This document shows, piece after piece, positions 1 through 7,635 of a stretch of 30,756 nucleotides of DNA. Made by a program: the position numbers and the translations under genes. Source of the stretch: Gnetum montanum (Eukaryota > Streptophyta > Gnetopsida > Gnetales > Gnetaceae); contig MNCI01004119.1 of NCBI GenBank assembly GCA_015680685.1, positions 193,493 to 224,248 of the forward strand, in the 5' to 3' direction. A model generated the notes under the pieces. The model was given only the letters and a program-made list of their open reading frames with translations, was not told where the DNA came from and did not search any database. Every line of letters begins with the position of its first letter. The stretch's first letter is position 1.

Positions 1-390
1 AGTTGGCGGTTCGCAGGGCATTGGTGATGTTTGATCGCAACTGCACATGATTCTTGCGGCAACATAACCATGCATCCTGTTGATTGATCTTCTCTTTATC
101 TTTTTTTATTTCAGCAAATGACATGTGGTGGTGGTGGATTTATATTTATGCAATTGGCGGTGTGCAGGGCATTGGTGATGTTTGATTGCAACTATACATG
201 ATTCTTGTGACAACATAACCATGCATCCTGTCGATGGATCTTCTCTTCATCTTCTTTTATTTCAGCAAATGACATATGGTGGTGGTGGATTTATATTTAT
301 GTAGTTGGCGGTTCGCAGGGCATTGGTGATGTTTGATTGCAGCTACACATGATTCTTGTGACAACACAACCATGCATCCTGTCGATGGTT
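1..390 (+). repeat. 151-bp tandem repeat array in first TE-up LTR
   Basis: Units begin at 1, 152 and 303 with AGTTGGCGGTTCGCAGGGCA or close variants, giving an exact 151-bp period. The third unit is cut short at about 390, where the sequence changes to the pyrimidine-rich LTR segment. The units include a GTGGTGGTGG run and a pyrimidine stretch ending TTTATTTCAG. The array probably continues to the left of the window. Confidence 0.9.
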
Positions 391-592
391 CCTATTTCTT
401 TCTCCTTTAGTTTTTCTTTTCATGCTTTATTTCTCTCTATGTTTTTTTTCTCTCTCTATCACTTGGTCACATAGCTCTCTCCAGTTGAGACTATTCTCTG
501 GTTTCCGTACCCATACAGGAGGCGCCCTAGACAATAGTCTCCTCAAACGAGTTTTTCAGTTGTTGGCATGACCAAAATTTATGCATCAATGC
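1..592 (+). mobile_element. TE-up: first LTR, 3' part only (5' end outside window)
   Basis: The 3' portion of this LTR matches the end of the complete LTR at 666-1885: the same 151-bp repeats, the same pyrimidine-rich stretch near 390-480, the same conserved block from about 477 to 547 with CCCATACAGGAGGCGCC, and the same terminal TTTATGCATCAA. The distance from the last repeat start to the LTR end is 289 bp here (303 to 592) and 288 bp in the second LTR (1597 to 1885). The expected terminal CA reads TG (591-592). A primer-binding-like site follows at 599. The LTR start lies upstream of the window. Confidence 0.8.
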
Positions 593-665
593 CTTTTTGG
601 CGCTAGAAGGAGGGCCTAGCTTGACCATTTTTTTTTCCTCTTTTCCTTTTCGGTTGGGGGCTAAG
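593..665 (+). mobile_element. TE-up: minimal 73-bp internal domain
   Basis: Between the two LTRs lie only 73 bp: a primer-binding-like site (599-617), a T/C-rich spacer, and a short G-rich segment GGTTGGGGGCTAAG directly before the next LTR, in the polypurine tract position. There is no room for a protein. This is the architecture of TRIM/SMART-type non-autonomous LTR elements, although the LTRs are far longer than is usual for those groups. A solo-LTR tandem or a deletion derivative is an alternative, but the primer site and purine run sit exactly where a replicating element would keep them. Confidence 0.7.
599..617 (+). promoter_or_regulatory. TE-up primer-binding-site candidate
   Basis: TGGCGCTAGAAGGAGGGCC begins 6 bp after the first LTR ends. 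The same site, with one change, follows the TE-in 5' LTR at 14836 (TGGCACTAGAAGGAGGGCC), so it is conserved between two members of the family. It begins with TGG, the complement of a tRNA CCA end. I cannot name the tRNA from memory. Confidence 0.65.
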
Positions 666-755
666 TGTTGATACCAACACGCCCATGCTTGCTTGGCATG
701 GGGCCTTTGTTTATTTTTAAAGAATAAAAGAAAAAAGAAAAAAAAAAGATTGGTT

Positions 756-785
756 ACCCTAACCCTAAAATTGGCTATAAAAAAG
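756..785 (+). promoter_or_regulatory. TE-up LTR core promoter: telo-box followed by TATA box
   Basis: ACCCTAACCCTAAA (756-769) is two units of the plant telomere-type motif, known as a telo-box in plant promoters. Six bases further on is CTATAAAAAAG (774-784), a good TATA box. An A-rich tract (720-748) lies just upstream. The placement fits the U3/R part of an LTR. Promoter activity is inferred. Confidence 0.5.
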
Positions 786-949
786 CCATCAAGGTCATGG
801 AGTTGGGGGGGAGGGAGAGGAGAAGTCAGGCTAGGAAACCCTAGCCCAATGAGGCCAGGGCCATGAAGCCATGTACTGAACCTCTTCTCTCCCTGGGTGG
901 TTGCCAATGGTTTCTCTTTCTTTCTTTTTTCCAGTAATGGGCAATTTGC

Positions 950-1145
950 GCGGTTGGACGTCGGCAAATTTTCTTTTATTTTCTGAGCAATTGGGGCGGT
1001 TGGACGTTGGCAGATTTTTTTTTATTTTCAGCAGATGACATGTAGTTCTTTCTATCTTCTTTTATTTCAGCAGATGACATGTAGTTCTTTCTATCTTCTT
1101 TTATTTCAACAAATGGCAAGTGGTGGTGGTGGATTTATATTTATG
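950..1145 (+). repeat. 46-bp and 39-bp tandem duplications in TE-up LTR
   Basis: GCGGTTGGACGT occurs at 950 and 996, a 46-bp duplication. CAGCAGATGACATGTAG occurs at 1029 and 1068, with a third, diverged copy (CAACAAATGGCAAG) at 1107, a 39-bp period. These lead into the 151-bp array and share its TTTATTTCAG motif. Confidence 0.8.
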
Positions 1146-1146
1146 T

Positions 1147-1684
1147 AGTTGGCGGTTCGCAGGGCATTGGTGATGTTTGATTGCAGCTACACATGATTCT
1201 TGCGGCAACACAACTATGCATCCTGTCGATGGTTCTTCTCTTCATCTTCTTTTATTTTAGCAAATGGCAAGTGGTGGTGATGGATTTATATTTATGCAGT
1301 TGGCGGTTCGCAGGGCATTGGTGATGTTTGATCGCAACTACACATGATTCTTGCGGCAACATAACCATGCATCTTGATGGATCTTCTCTTCATCTTCTTT
1401 TATTTCAGCAAATGGCATGTGGTGGTGGTGGATTTATATTTATGTAGTTGGCGGTTCGCAGGGCATTGGTGATGTTTGATCGCAACTACACATGATTCTT
1501 GCGGCAACATAACCATGCATCCTGTTGATGGATCTTCTCTTCATCTTCTTTTATTTCAGCAAATGGCATGTGGTGGTGGTGGATTTATATTTATGCAGTT
1601 GGCGGTTCGCAAGGCATTGGTGATGTTTGATTGCAGCTACACATGATTCTTGCGGCAACACAACTATGCATCCTGTCGATGGTT
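1147..1684 (+). repeat. 151-bp tandem repeat array in second TE-up LTR
   Basis: Units start at 1147, 1298, 1446 and 1597 (spacings 151, 148 and 151). The short unit lacks three bases in the CATCCTGTTGATGG segment. The last unit is partial. The unit is the same as in the first LTR, so the array belongs to the LTR and is not an independent satellite. Confidence 0.9.
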
Positions 1685-2458
1685 CCTGTTTCTCTCTCCT
1701 ATAGTTTTTTTTTTCATGCTTTATTTCTCTCTATGTTTTTTCTCTCTCTCTATCACTTGGTCACATGGCTCTCTCCAGCTGACACTATTCTCGGGTTTCC
1801 ATACCCATACGGGAGGCGCCCTAGACAATAGTCTCCTCAAACGAGTTTTTCGGGTGTTGGCATGACCAAAATTTATGCATCAACAAGAACTTCAGCTGGA
1901 AGAAAATCGCTGCACATGTTGGCCCTGGATTTCTAGTATCAATTGCTTACTTGGATCCTGGAAACTGTAAAATTCGTTAATAAACTTGTTTTTTCTTTCG
2001 ACTTTCAAGCTTCACTGTAGAATTTTTTTGATGGTTTCGAATCTTTATGATGTTGAGCAGTGCAATCTGATTTAGCAGCAGGTGCCCAGTACAAATACGA
2101 GGTTTGAGGATATACATTTCATATCTGTGGCAGAAACTGTTCATGCATTGCATTTGTGTTGTCATATATATTATAGAAGCATTCTAAACTTCCTAATTAA
2201 TCACAGTGGTCTACTAATTAATTGTTGAAAATGGGCTTTGCAGTTGCTGTGGGTGCTTCTTCTGGGATCGGTGTTCGCTCTCATCATTCAGTCTCGTGCA
2301 GCAATTCTAGGAGCAGTAACAGGTTTAAGATACTGATACTAACATTTTAATGATTTTATTAAGTTTGTGCAATGTTTATGATACTAATGCCAACATTTTC
2401 CTAAGTTTGTGTAGGAGTATTTGTGTAGCAATAATATCTTTGGACTTTCCATTCTTTC

Positions 2459-2490
2459 CACCCCCCCCCCCCCTTTTTTTTTTGAAAAAA
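2459..2490 (+). repeat. Homopolymer C-run, T-run and A-run in NRAMP intron 3
   Basis: About fifteen C are followed by a long T run and then GAAAAAAAG, inside the intron between 2323 and 2557. It has no coding effect. Several small open frames cross this tract only because homopolymers lack stops. Base count here is likely to be error-prone. Confidence 0.8.
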
Positions 2491-5155
2491 AGTTTTCAAT
2501 ATATATCACTATTTCGCCGGAAAACCTGCTGATCTCACTACATTGCCATAATGGCAGGAAATCACCTTTCCGAACATTGCAGAACAGAGTATCCAAGCAT
2601 TGTCAATTACATTCTCTGGATTCTTGCCGAGGTTGCCATAATTGCTTCAGATATTCCCGAAGGTTGGGCAATGTATTTTAAGATCATGCCTTATATTAGC
2701 GGAGGTTTTATTTATTGCTTAAATTGGTACTGATATTTGATATTATTTGCTGCTTGCAGTTATTGGAACGGCATTTGCTCTCAATTTATTGTTCAAGATA
2801 CCCGTTTGGGCAGGCGTGTTAATAACAGGAGTTGACACTCTGTTTTTCCTAGGCATACAAAAATACGGGGTATGTTCTATGTTATTGTTATTATTATTAT
2901 TATTTAAAGGTATATAATACTTCCAGGTTAGTGTGCTTAAGGTTCGATACTAGGTTTTCTGAAATCAGTGCACAGCAATGTATGCTAATCAACTATCAAC
3001 AATGTTCTATGTTAGTTAGCCATGCTTTAAAAGTTTATTAAAAATATTTAATGAAATAAAACACAAAAGTTGAAGAGTTGATGTTGTTGGTTCAGGTGAG
3101 AAATTTGGAAATTTTAATAGCTTCACTGGTGTTTGTGATGGCCGGTTGCTTTTTTGTAGAACTGGCACATGCTAAGCCAAAGGCCACAGAAGTTTTGAAA
3201 GGGATGTTTGTTCCTCAACTTGCAGGCAATGGAGCTACTGCTCTTGCCATTTCTCTGTTTGGTGCACTGATTATGCCGTAAGAATTTGATCATAAAATAC
3301 CAGCAGAAAAAGAGAAAAGCTCATTTTGCATGTTGTGAATTTTGATTTGTGCTAATGGATGCTCAATCATGATCAGGCACAATCTCTTCTTGCATTCAGC
3401 GTTGGTATTGTCAAGAAAAATGCCCCCTTCAGTTTCAGGCGTTAAGGTGAGTGAGATTCGGTGTGTGTCTGATTCAAACTTCAAAGTTCAAAGTTGAAAC
3501 TACCATGATAAATTCAGGAGTTTGTATGTGACCATGGGTAATCTTTCCATGATGTTTTTAAAAGTCCCTCCTAATAAATTCACAGGTTGATAGACTTTAT
3601 AAAATTTTAGTTTCAGTTTTATTTTAATTTTTTATCGGCAGGCTTCGTGTAGATATTTTGTATGGGAGAGTGGCATGGCTCTTATTTTGGCATTCCTTAT
3701 AAATTTAAGTGTTATATCTGTATCGGGGGCTGTCTGCGCTTCGGGAAACCTTAGTAATGCAGAGAAAGATCAGTGCAACGACAACCTAAGCCTTGATGGA
3801 GCCTCTTTTCTTCTTAAGGTGAAAATCCTTCTCAACAATTCATTTTTTTATCGGTTTTGCTTCTGCATTTTGGATTTTGATTTTTGTTGCAGACTTAACT
3901 AATGGTCCTGATCATGGTCTATCAACTTGTTAGAACGTTTTAGGAAGTGCCAGCTCTGTTGTGTTTGCTATAGCGCTTCTGGCATCTGGTCAGAGCTCAG
4001 CACTTACTGGAACATATGCAGGGCAGTATGTTATGCAGGTATGTATCCTGTGGCCAAATTATAATAATATATTTAAGTTGAATCCGAAACACTTAAACAA
4101 TCAAGTTATCACTGAATCGAATTATAATAATAAGATTGGGGACTTGGTGTTTGTTTCTTTCTTGTTAGTTCACTCGTTGATTGTTTTTGTTAAACCTTGT
4201 AATGAAATTGAAACTGAAATTCTTTACTTGCTTTTACTGAAACCTAACTTTATAACGAAACTAAAACTGAAAATTTTTTTAAACCCGTCAAACGACTTTC
4301 AAAATACCTTTTTAAGCAATAACTAAATACTTCTTAGTAGACTGGAACCTGTAAAATGATTAGGTTTAACTTTTTCATGAACAGGGATTTTTAAACTTGG
4401 AAATGAAGCCATGGAAACGGAATCTGATTACAAGGACCATTGCCATAGTTCCAAGTCTGGTTGTAGCACTAGTTGCTGGAACTTCTGGATCAGGCAAACT
4501 CATCATCATTTGTTCCGTAAGTTTCTCCGACTCTTTTCTTATTATTACTGCCTAGATTTAAGAATTAAGATCATAGGCAGTTTCAAACTTCAAAATAGCA
4601 ACTGTCCGTTCAACATCATAAACATAAAACATAAAATCGCATGTATTTAATCTGTCGAACGTTAATTTCAGACTTATTTTTATAGATAGAATTTATGGAT
4701 AATGGAGTGTGATTTACTGGAATTGAATTTGTGACATCGAGTTGAATTTACGATTTCAAGTTCTCGTGTCAAAACTCTTTACCATTAACCTAGCAATTCA
4801 TATATTACTATATATTATTGATGCATCAAGGAAGCAGCATACCGGACAATGGAGAGTTGAAGTTCTTTTTTAACCTCTTTTTTTTTTTGGCTTTATCATA
4901 TTCTAATTATAATTTAGGTTCGCGGCACACTAACTCTGTAGTTTCAGTTGCTTAATTTTTTTTTACTGAAATTGGTACGCAGATGATACTGTCATTTGAA
5001 CTCCCATTTGCCCTCATACCTTTGTTGAAGTTTACAAGCAGTGAGGTGAAGATGGGTCCTCACAAAACCAGCAAGACGGTAAGCAATTCTTTATTCCAAA
5101 TGAAATGTGCTTTTTAAGTTAAATGAGTATTGAGTTGAATTGAAATGCTGTGCAG

Positions 5156-5352
5156 GTAGCTGTTGTTACATGGACTATACAAGCTTTGTAAAATGGTTGA
5201 TTCATAATAAATTGCCAAAGGTTGCTTCAGTAGTGATTGGACTATTTGTATTCCCAGCTATGCTGGCATATGTTATTGGGATCATTTTTCTGATCTTCAG
5301 AAGAGACAGGAAAATCACATATGTAGCTCCCTCCGGAGATGTTCCTCTATGA
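5156..5352 (+). pseudogene. NRAMP exon 12: internal deletion with frameshift
   Basis: Reading on from exon 11 in phase gives VAVVTWTIQAL and then TAA at 5189-5191. The remaining homology (SFVKWLIHNKLPKVASV, then a hydrophobic helix and FRRDRKITYV) is in another frame that ends at TGA 5350-5352. In the family, about a dozen residues of a membrane helix lie between the VTW and SF.K segments. Here the two are directly fused near 5177-5190, so the likely lesion is a deletion of a few tens of bases, not a multiple of three. No GT-AG intron could fit there. Confidence 0.8.
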
Positions 5353-5372
5353 AAATCACATATGTTATTGGG
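5351..5372 (+). other. Templated filler at NRAMP / TE-out junction
   Basis: GAAAATCACATATGT (5351-5365) repeats 5310-5324, and CATATGTTATTGGG (5359-5372) repeats 5267-5280. The two copied pieces overlap by CATATGT. After them LTR sequence begins. Such patchworks of short nearby copies mark end-joining repair with template switching. The filler supplies the last two bases of the TGA that now ends the NRAMP frame. Confidence 0.75.
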
Positions 5373-6107
5373 CCGTGCTTGGTCTTGGGAGTAGTTTTTT
5401 CAGTCCTTTAGTTGAACTCTTGTAAGTTAGAATTATTTCTGAGTGCCTGCAGTAGGAGTCATAGAGTGAACGAATCTTTATTCGAGCATTGTGTACCGGA
5501 GCACACCTTGTGTTCAGAAATAAAGACGAAGTTTGTGTACCAAAGCACACCTTGTGTCCGGATATAAAGATGAACTTTGTGATAAACCTTGCAACATTCA
5601 TAATAGCTTAATTATTGCATTTAATGTTGTTTACTGTTATTTGATGCTTTTAGTAGTTAATTAATGTTGTTTCCATAGAATTATTAATTATCAATTATCA
5701 ATGAATTAGCACACTCAGCACGACCACTTCGAAGTGTTCCCTAGTAATGACTAGCGTTGTAATCCTAGTAGTGTTACATTGGTTCAAGATGTGTCCGGAG
5801 AGTGGGAACGGATGTTGGTGTTAGGATTTGATTCACATTAAAGTTACAAAACCCATTAGTTAATTAAATCTTTTCATTGCACACACTTAGGATAGAAAAT
5901 ATAAAAGAAAAAACATAAAAATCATACACCTTAAGTTTACTTAACTATACAATTGTGTTTTACAAGTAAGCTTGGGAAGACAATGATTGCATAACTCATC
6001 TTTGTTTTGCGTAGGCACATAAGCACTTAATTCTCAGAGTTCAATCGGATTGCACATGAACGCTTGTATTCGTATGGTTGGGCGTAGGGGTACCTCGCCG
6101 CTTATCA
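5371..6107 (+). mobile_element. TE-out: 5' LTR, lacking its U3 start
   Basis: From GGCCGTGCTTGGTCTTGGGA onward this matches the LTR at 30336-30756 closely, better than it matches the TE-mid LTRs (for example TTAGTAGTTAATTAATGTTG and CATAGAATTATTAATTA). The first 130 or so bases of the LTR, including TGATGAG and the TATA box, are missing at the junction with NRAMP. It ends CTTATCA at 6107, directly before a primer site. AATAAA at about 5518 is a polyadenylation-signal candidate. Confidence 0.85.
5491..5578 (+). repeat. 44-bp tandem duplication in TE-out 5' LTR
   Basis: GTGTACCGGAGCACACCTTG begins at 5491 and GTGTACCAAAGCACACCTTG at 5535, each 44 bp long and ending GAAGTTT or GAACTTT. The other LTR of this element (near 30595) and both TE-mid LTRs have one copy, so the duplication arose in this LTR. 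Confidence 0.85.
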
Positions 6108-6243
6108 TTGGCATCGTTGCTAAGGATTTTGTTGTTTGTACGCTAATTAGAACTTAGGAAATATTTCCATCGTTGGAACAAACCCTTAAAGTTAGCTATT
6201 CTACAATCACCAGAAAAGAGTACCACACACTGAGTAATTAATC
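6108..6243 (+). mobile_element. TE-out: primer site and leader
   Basis: TTGGCATCGTTGCTAAGGA at 6108 is a diverged form of the TGGCACCGTTGC-type primer site that follows the TE-mid LTR at 7500. The following 120 bp align with the TE-mid leader up to the conserved gag ATG (AATCATGTCTC). No coding sequence is seen. Confidence 0.7.
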
Positions 6244-6705
6244 ATGTCTCATTCTTCTTATGAGAGTGCTTCATTGACTAGGTCTGATACCATGAACAAT
6301 TGGAGGTGGGATGCACATGATGATTTGCCAGTGCCCCAACAGTTTCGCATGGTATATGCTCATCTTGATGAGTATGTACCAGACTTTACCTTTATCCTCC
6401 ACTAGGATGAACAGTTGCGATGACATGATTTAGAAGGTAACATAGTGTTACCTCTCGATTGCTCAATCTCGAGCATGATTCTTTATGCTTTTACACAAAT
6501 TGGTATGCAACACTTATAGTTAGAGTACATTGTGCATGAACAAGATTCAAGAGAGTATCAACCCACGAAAGCATAACACCAGAGGGATCTACAACAGGAG
6601 AGACATTACAAATCTGTGAAGGGGAAGTGGTCTCAGGATGTTCTGTATGTCCTAAGTGAAAATGACGGTGGTGAACCTGTCTTGGGAGGTTTTTCACAAA
6701 ACGAT
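6244..6705 (+). pseudogene. TE-out gag, N-terminal part (cut by TE-mid)
   Basis: Translation from ATG 6244 starts MSHSSYESAS and stays alignable with the TE-mid gag start (MFPSSYESVS at 7636), including a shared LDEYV/LNEYV and FTFILH segment. It contains several in-frame stops, some at the same places in both copies (the stop after FTFILH). TE-mid begins at 6706. The rest of this gag reappears after the N run at 22368. The function of this N-terminal region is not recognised beyond its position in gag. Confidence 0.7.
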
Positions 6706-7498
6706 TGATGAGCCGCAATATCGTGCTTGCGATATCGTGTACGTGATATCGCAGCCTGCCTCATTGCTTATAAATAAGAGGCAAGTGCACTTGGTTTGCA
6801 ATAGTTAGTCTTAGTCCCTTACCCAAACTCTTACCTTTTCTCCCTCTCAGAGTTAGAATTATTTTTGCGTGGCCGCAGTAGGAGTCATAAAGTGAATGGA
6901 TCTTTATTCGAGCATTGTGTACCTGAGCACACCTTGTGTATGGCAATAAAGATAAACTTTGTGATAAACCTTGTAGCATTCAGAATAGATTAATTAATGT
7001 TAATTACTATTATTTAATGCTTTCCTTAGTTAATTAATGATTCTCTCTCACCCTACAACTCTCGTAAGTAAGCACACACAGTACAATCACTTCGAGCATG
7101 CATGTAACACTTGGTAACCCAGTAACAATTAGCGTTTGGAAATCCCAGTAGTGTTGCATTGGTTTAGGATGTGTACGGTAAGTGAGAACGGATACTGGTG
7201 TTAGGATAAGTTAGAGCCTAGTTAATGAGTAGTTAAATTAAATTAGTTACTTAGTTATCTCTCTCCTCCCTTATTAGCAACAGGACATAAAAACACATAA
7301 AAAGTATAAAAATCATATGCCTCAACTTTACTTAATTATACAGTCATGACATACAAGTAATCTTGAGAAGACAATGATTGATCAACCCATTTTTGTTCCA
7401 CAAAGCCGCATAAGCACTTAGTCCTTGGAATTCGACCGGATTCTGCATGGAGACTCGTATTCATATGGTTGAGCGTAGGGATACCTCGCTGTTCATCA
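6706..7498 (+). mobile_element. TE-mid: complete 5' LTR, 793 bp
   Basis: Starts TGATGAG and ends TCATCA, a perfect inverted terminal pair, followed at once by a primer site. The 3' partner starts at 21317. Over about 285 readable bases of the central LTR I count about 26 differences between the pair, mostly transitions, so the insertion is not recent. U3 has three GATATC/AATATC motifs before the TATA box. AATAAA at 6945-6950 lies about 175 bp downstream of the TATA box and is a polyadenylation-signal candidate. The five bases before it, ACGAT (6701-6705), should recur after the 3' LTR, inside the N run. Confidence 0.9.
6768..6779 (+). promoter_or_regulatory. TATA box of TE-mid 5' LTR
   Basis: CTTATAAATAAG lies 63 bp into the LTR. 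It is kept in the 3' LTR (TATAAATAAG at 21386-21395) and in weakened form in the TE-out 3' LTR (CTATAAGTAAG near 30444). Position and conservation support it as the LTR core promoter. Confidence 0.7.
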
Positions 7499-7635
7499 TT
7501 GGCACCGTTGCAGGGACTTTGTTGTTTGTGCGCTAACCAGAACATAGGAAATCTTTCACATCGTTGCAATGAACCCTTGGGGTTGGTTAAACAAAAATAA
7601 TAAATAATAATACATTGCACACTGAATAAACAATC
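7499..7635 (+). mobile_element. TE-mid: primer-binding site and leader
   Basis: TTGGCACCGTTGCAGGGAC begins one base after the LTR. It resembles the TGGCGCCGTTGCCGGGGA-type primer site, generally assigned to tRNA-Asp, that is common in plant Athila/Tat-like Ty3/gypsy elements. About 115 bp of AT-rich leader follow before the gag ATG at 7636. Confidence 0.75.

Larger units (their letters stand above)
666..1885 (+). mobile_element. TE-up: complete second (3') LTR, 1220 bp
   Basis: Starts TGTTGATACCAACAC and ends ATGCATCAACA, giving the inverted terminal pair TGTTGAT/ATCAACA. U3 has a TATA box near 775. The body is built of tandem repeats: 46-bp units from 950, 39-bp units from 1029, and 151-bp units from 1147. 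The last 290 bp match the first LTR and also the TE-in LTRs (block with CCCATACGGGAGGCGCCC), so TE-up and TE-in belong to one family sharing U5. The next bases, AGAAC (1886-1890), are NRAMP coding sequence and would be the right copy of a 5-bp target duplication. The left copy is outside the window. Confidence 0.85.
1886..5352 (+). pseudogene. NRAMP-family divalent metal transporter, truncated and broken
   Basis: NRAMP proteins are proton-coupled Mn/Fe-type metal importers in plasma or vacuolar membranes. Twelve exons are readable: 1886-1966, 2061-2101, 2244-2322, 2558-2662, 2760-2869, 3096-3277, 3377-3446, 3642-3818, 3934-4038, 4385-4516, 4983-5078 and 5156-5352. All introns are GT-AG and phases match. 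From 1888 through exon 11 there are 392 codons without a stop. Visible signatures are [15 protein letters not shown] in TM1 (metal-binding DPGN at 1954-1965), MPHN in TM6 across exons 6 and 7, and [14 protein letters not shown] between TM8 and TM9. The closest group by recall is the NRAMP1/6-type plant clade. The start codon and N-terminal tail (roughly 40-60 residues in the family) are absent: the LTR ends at 1885, inside the codon before AAC. Exon 12 is frameshifted and the C-terminal tail is lost at 5350. A functional product is unlikely unless the 5' part survives upstream and the exon 12 lesion is a sequence error. Confidence 0.9.

Noticed and set aside
527-967. 146-residue open frame on the minus strand
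   Set aside because: It covers the end of one LTR, the TE-up interior and the start of the next LTR, with a poly-Phe run from an A-rich tract. No domain, and it crosses element boundaries.
1147-1684. Independent satellite DNA
   Set aside because: The same array occupies the same position in both TE-up LTRs, so it is part of the LTR.
2350-2733. Several small overlapping frames around 2350-2733 on both strands
   Set aside because: They run through the homopolymer tract of NRAMP intron 3 and into exon 4 in the wrong frame, or read exon 4 on past its splice donor.
2882-2905. TTA-type microsatellite
   Set aside because: Short imperfect repeat in an NRAMP intron with nothing unusual.
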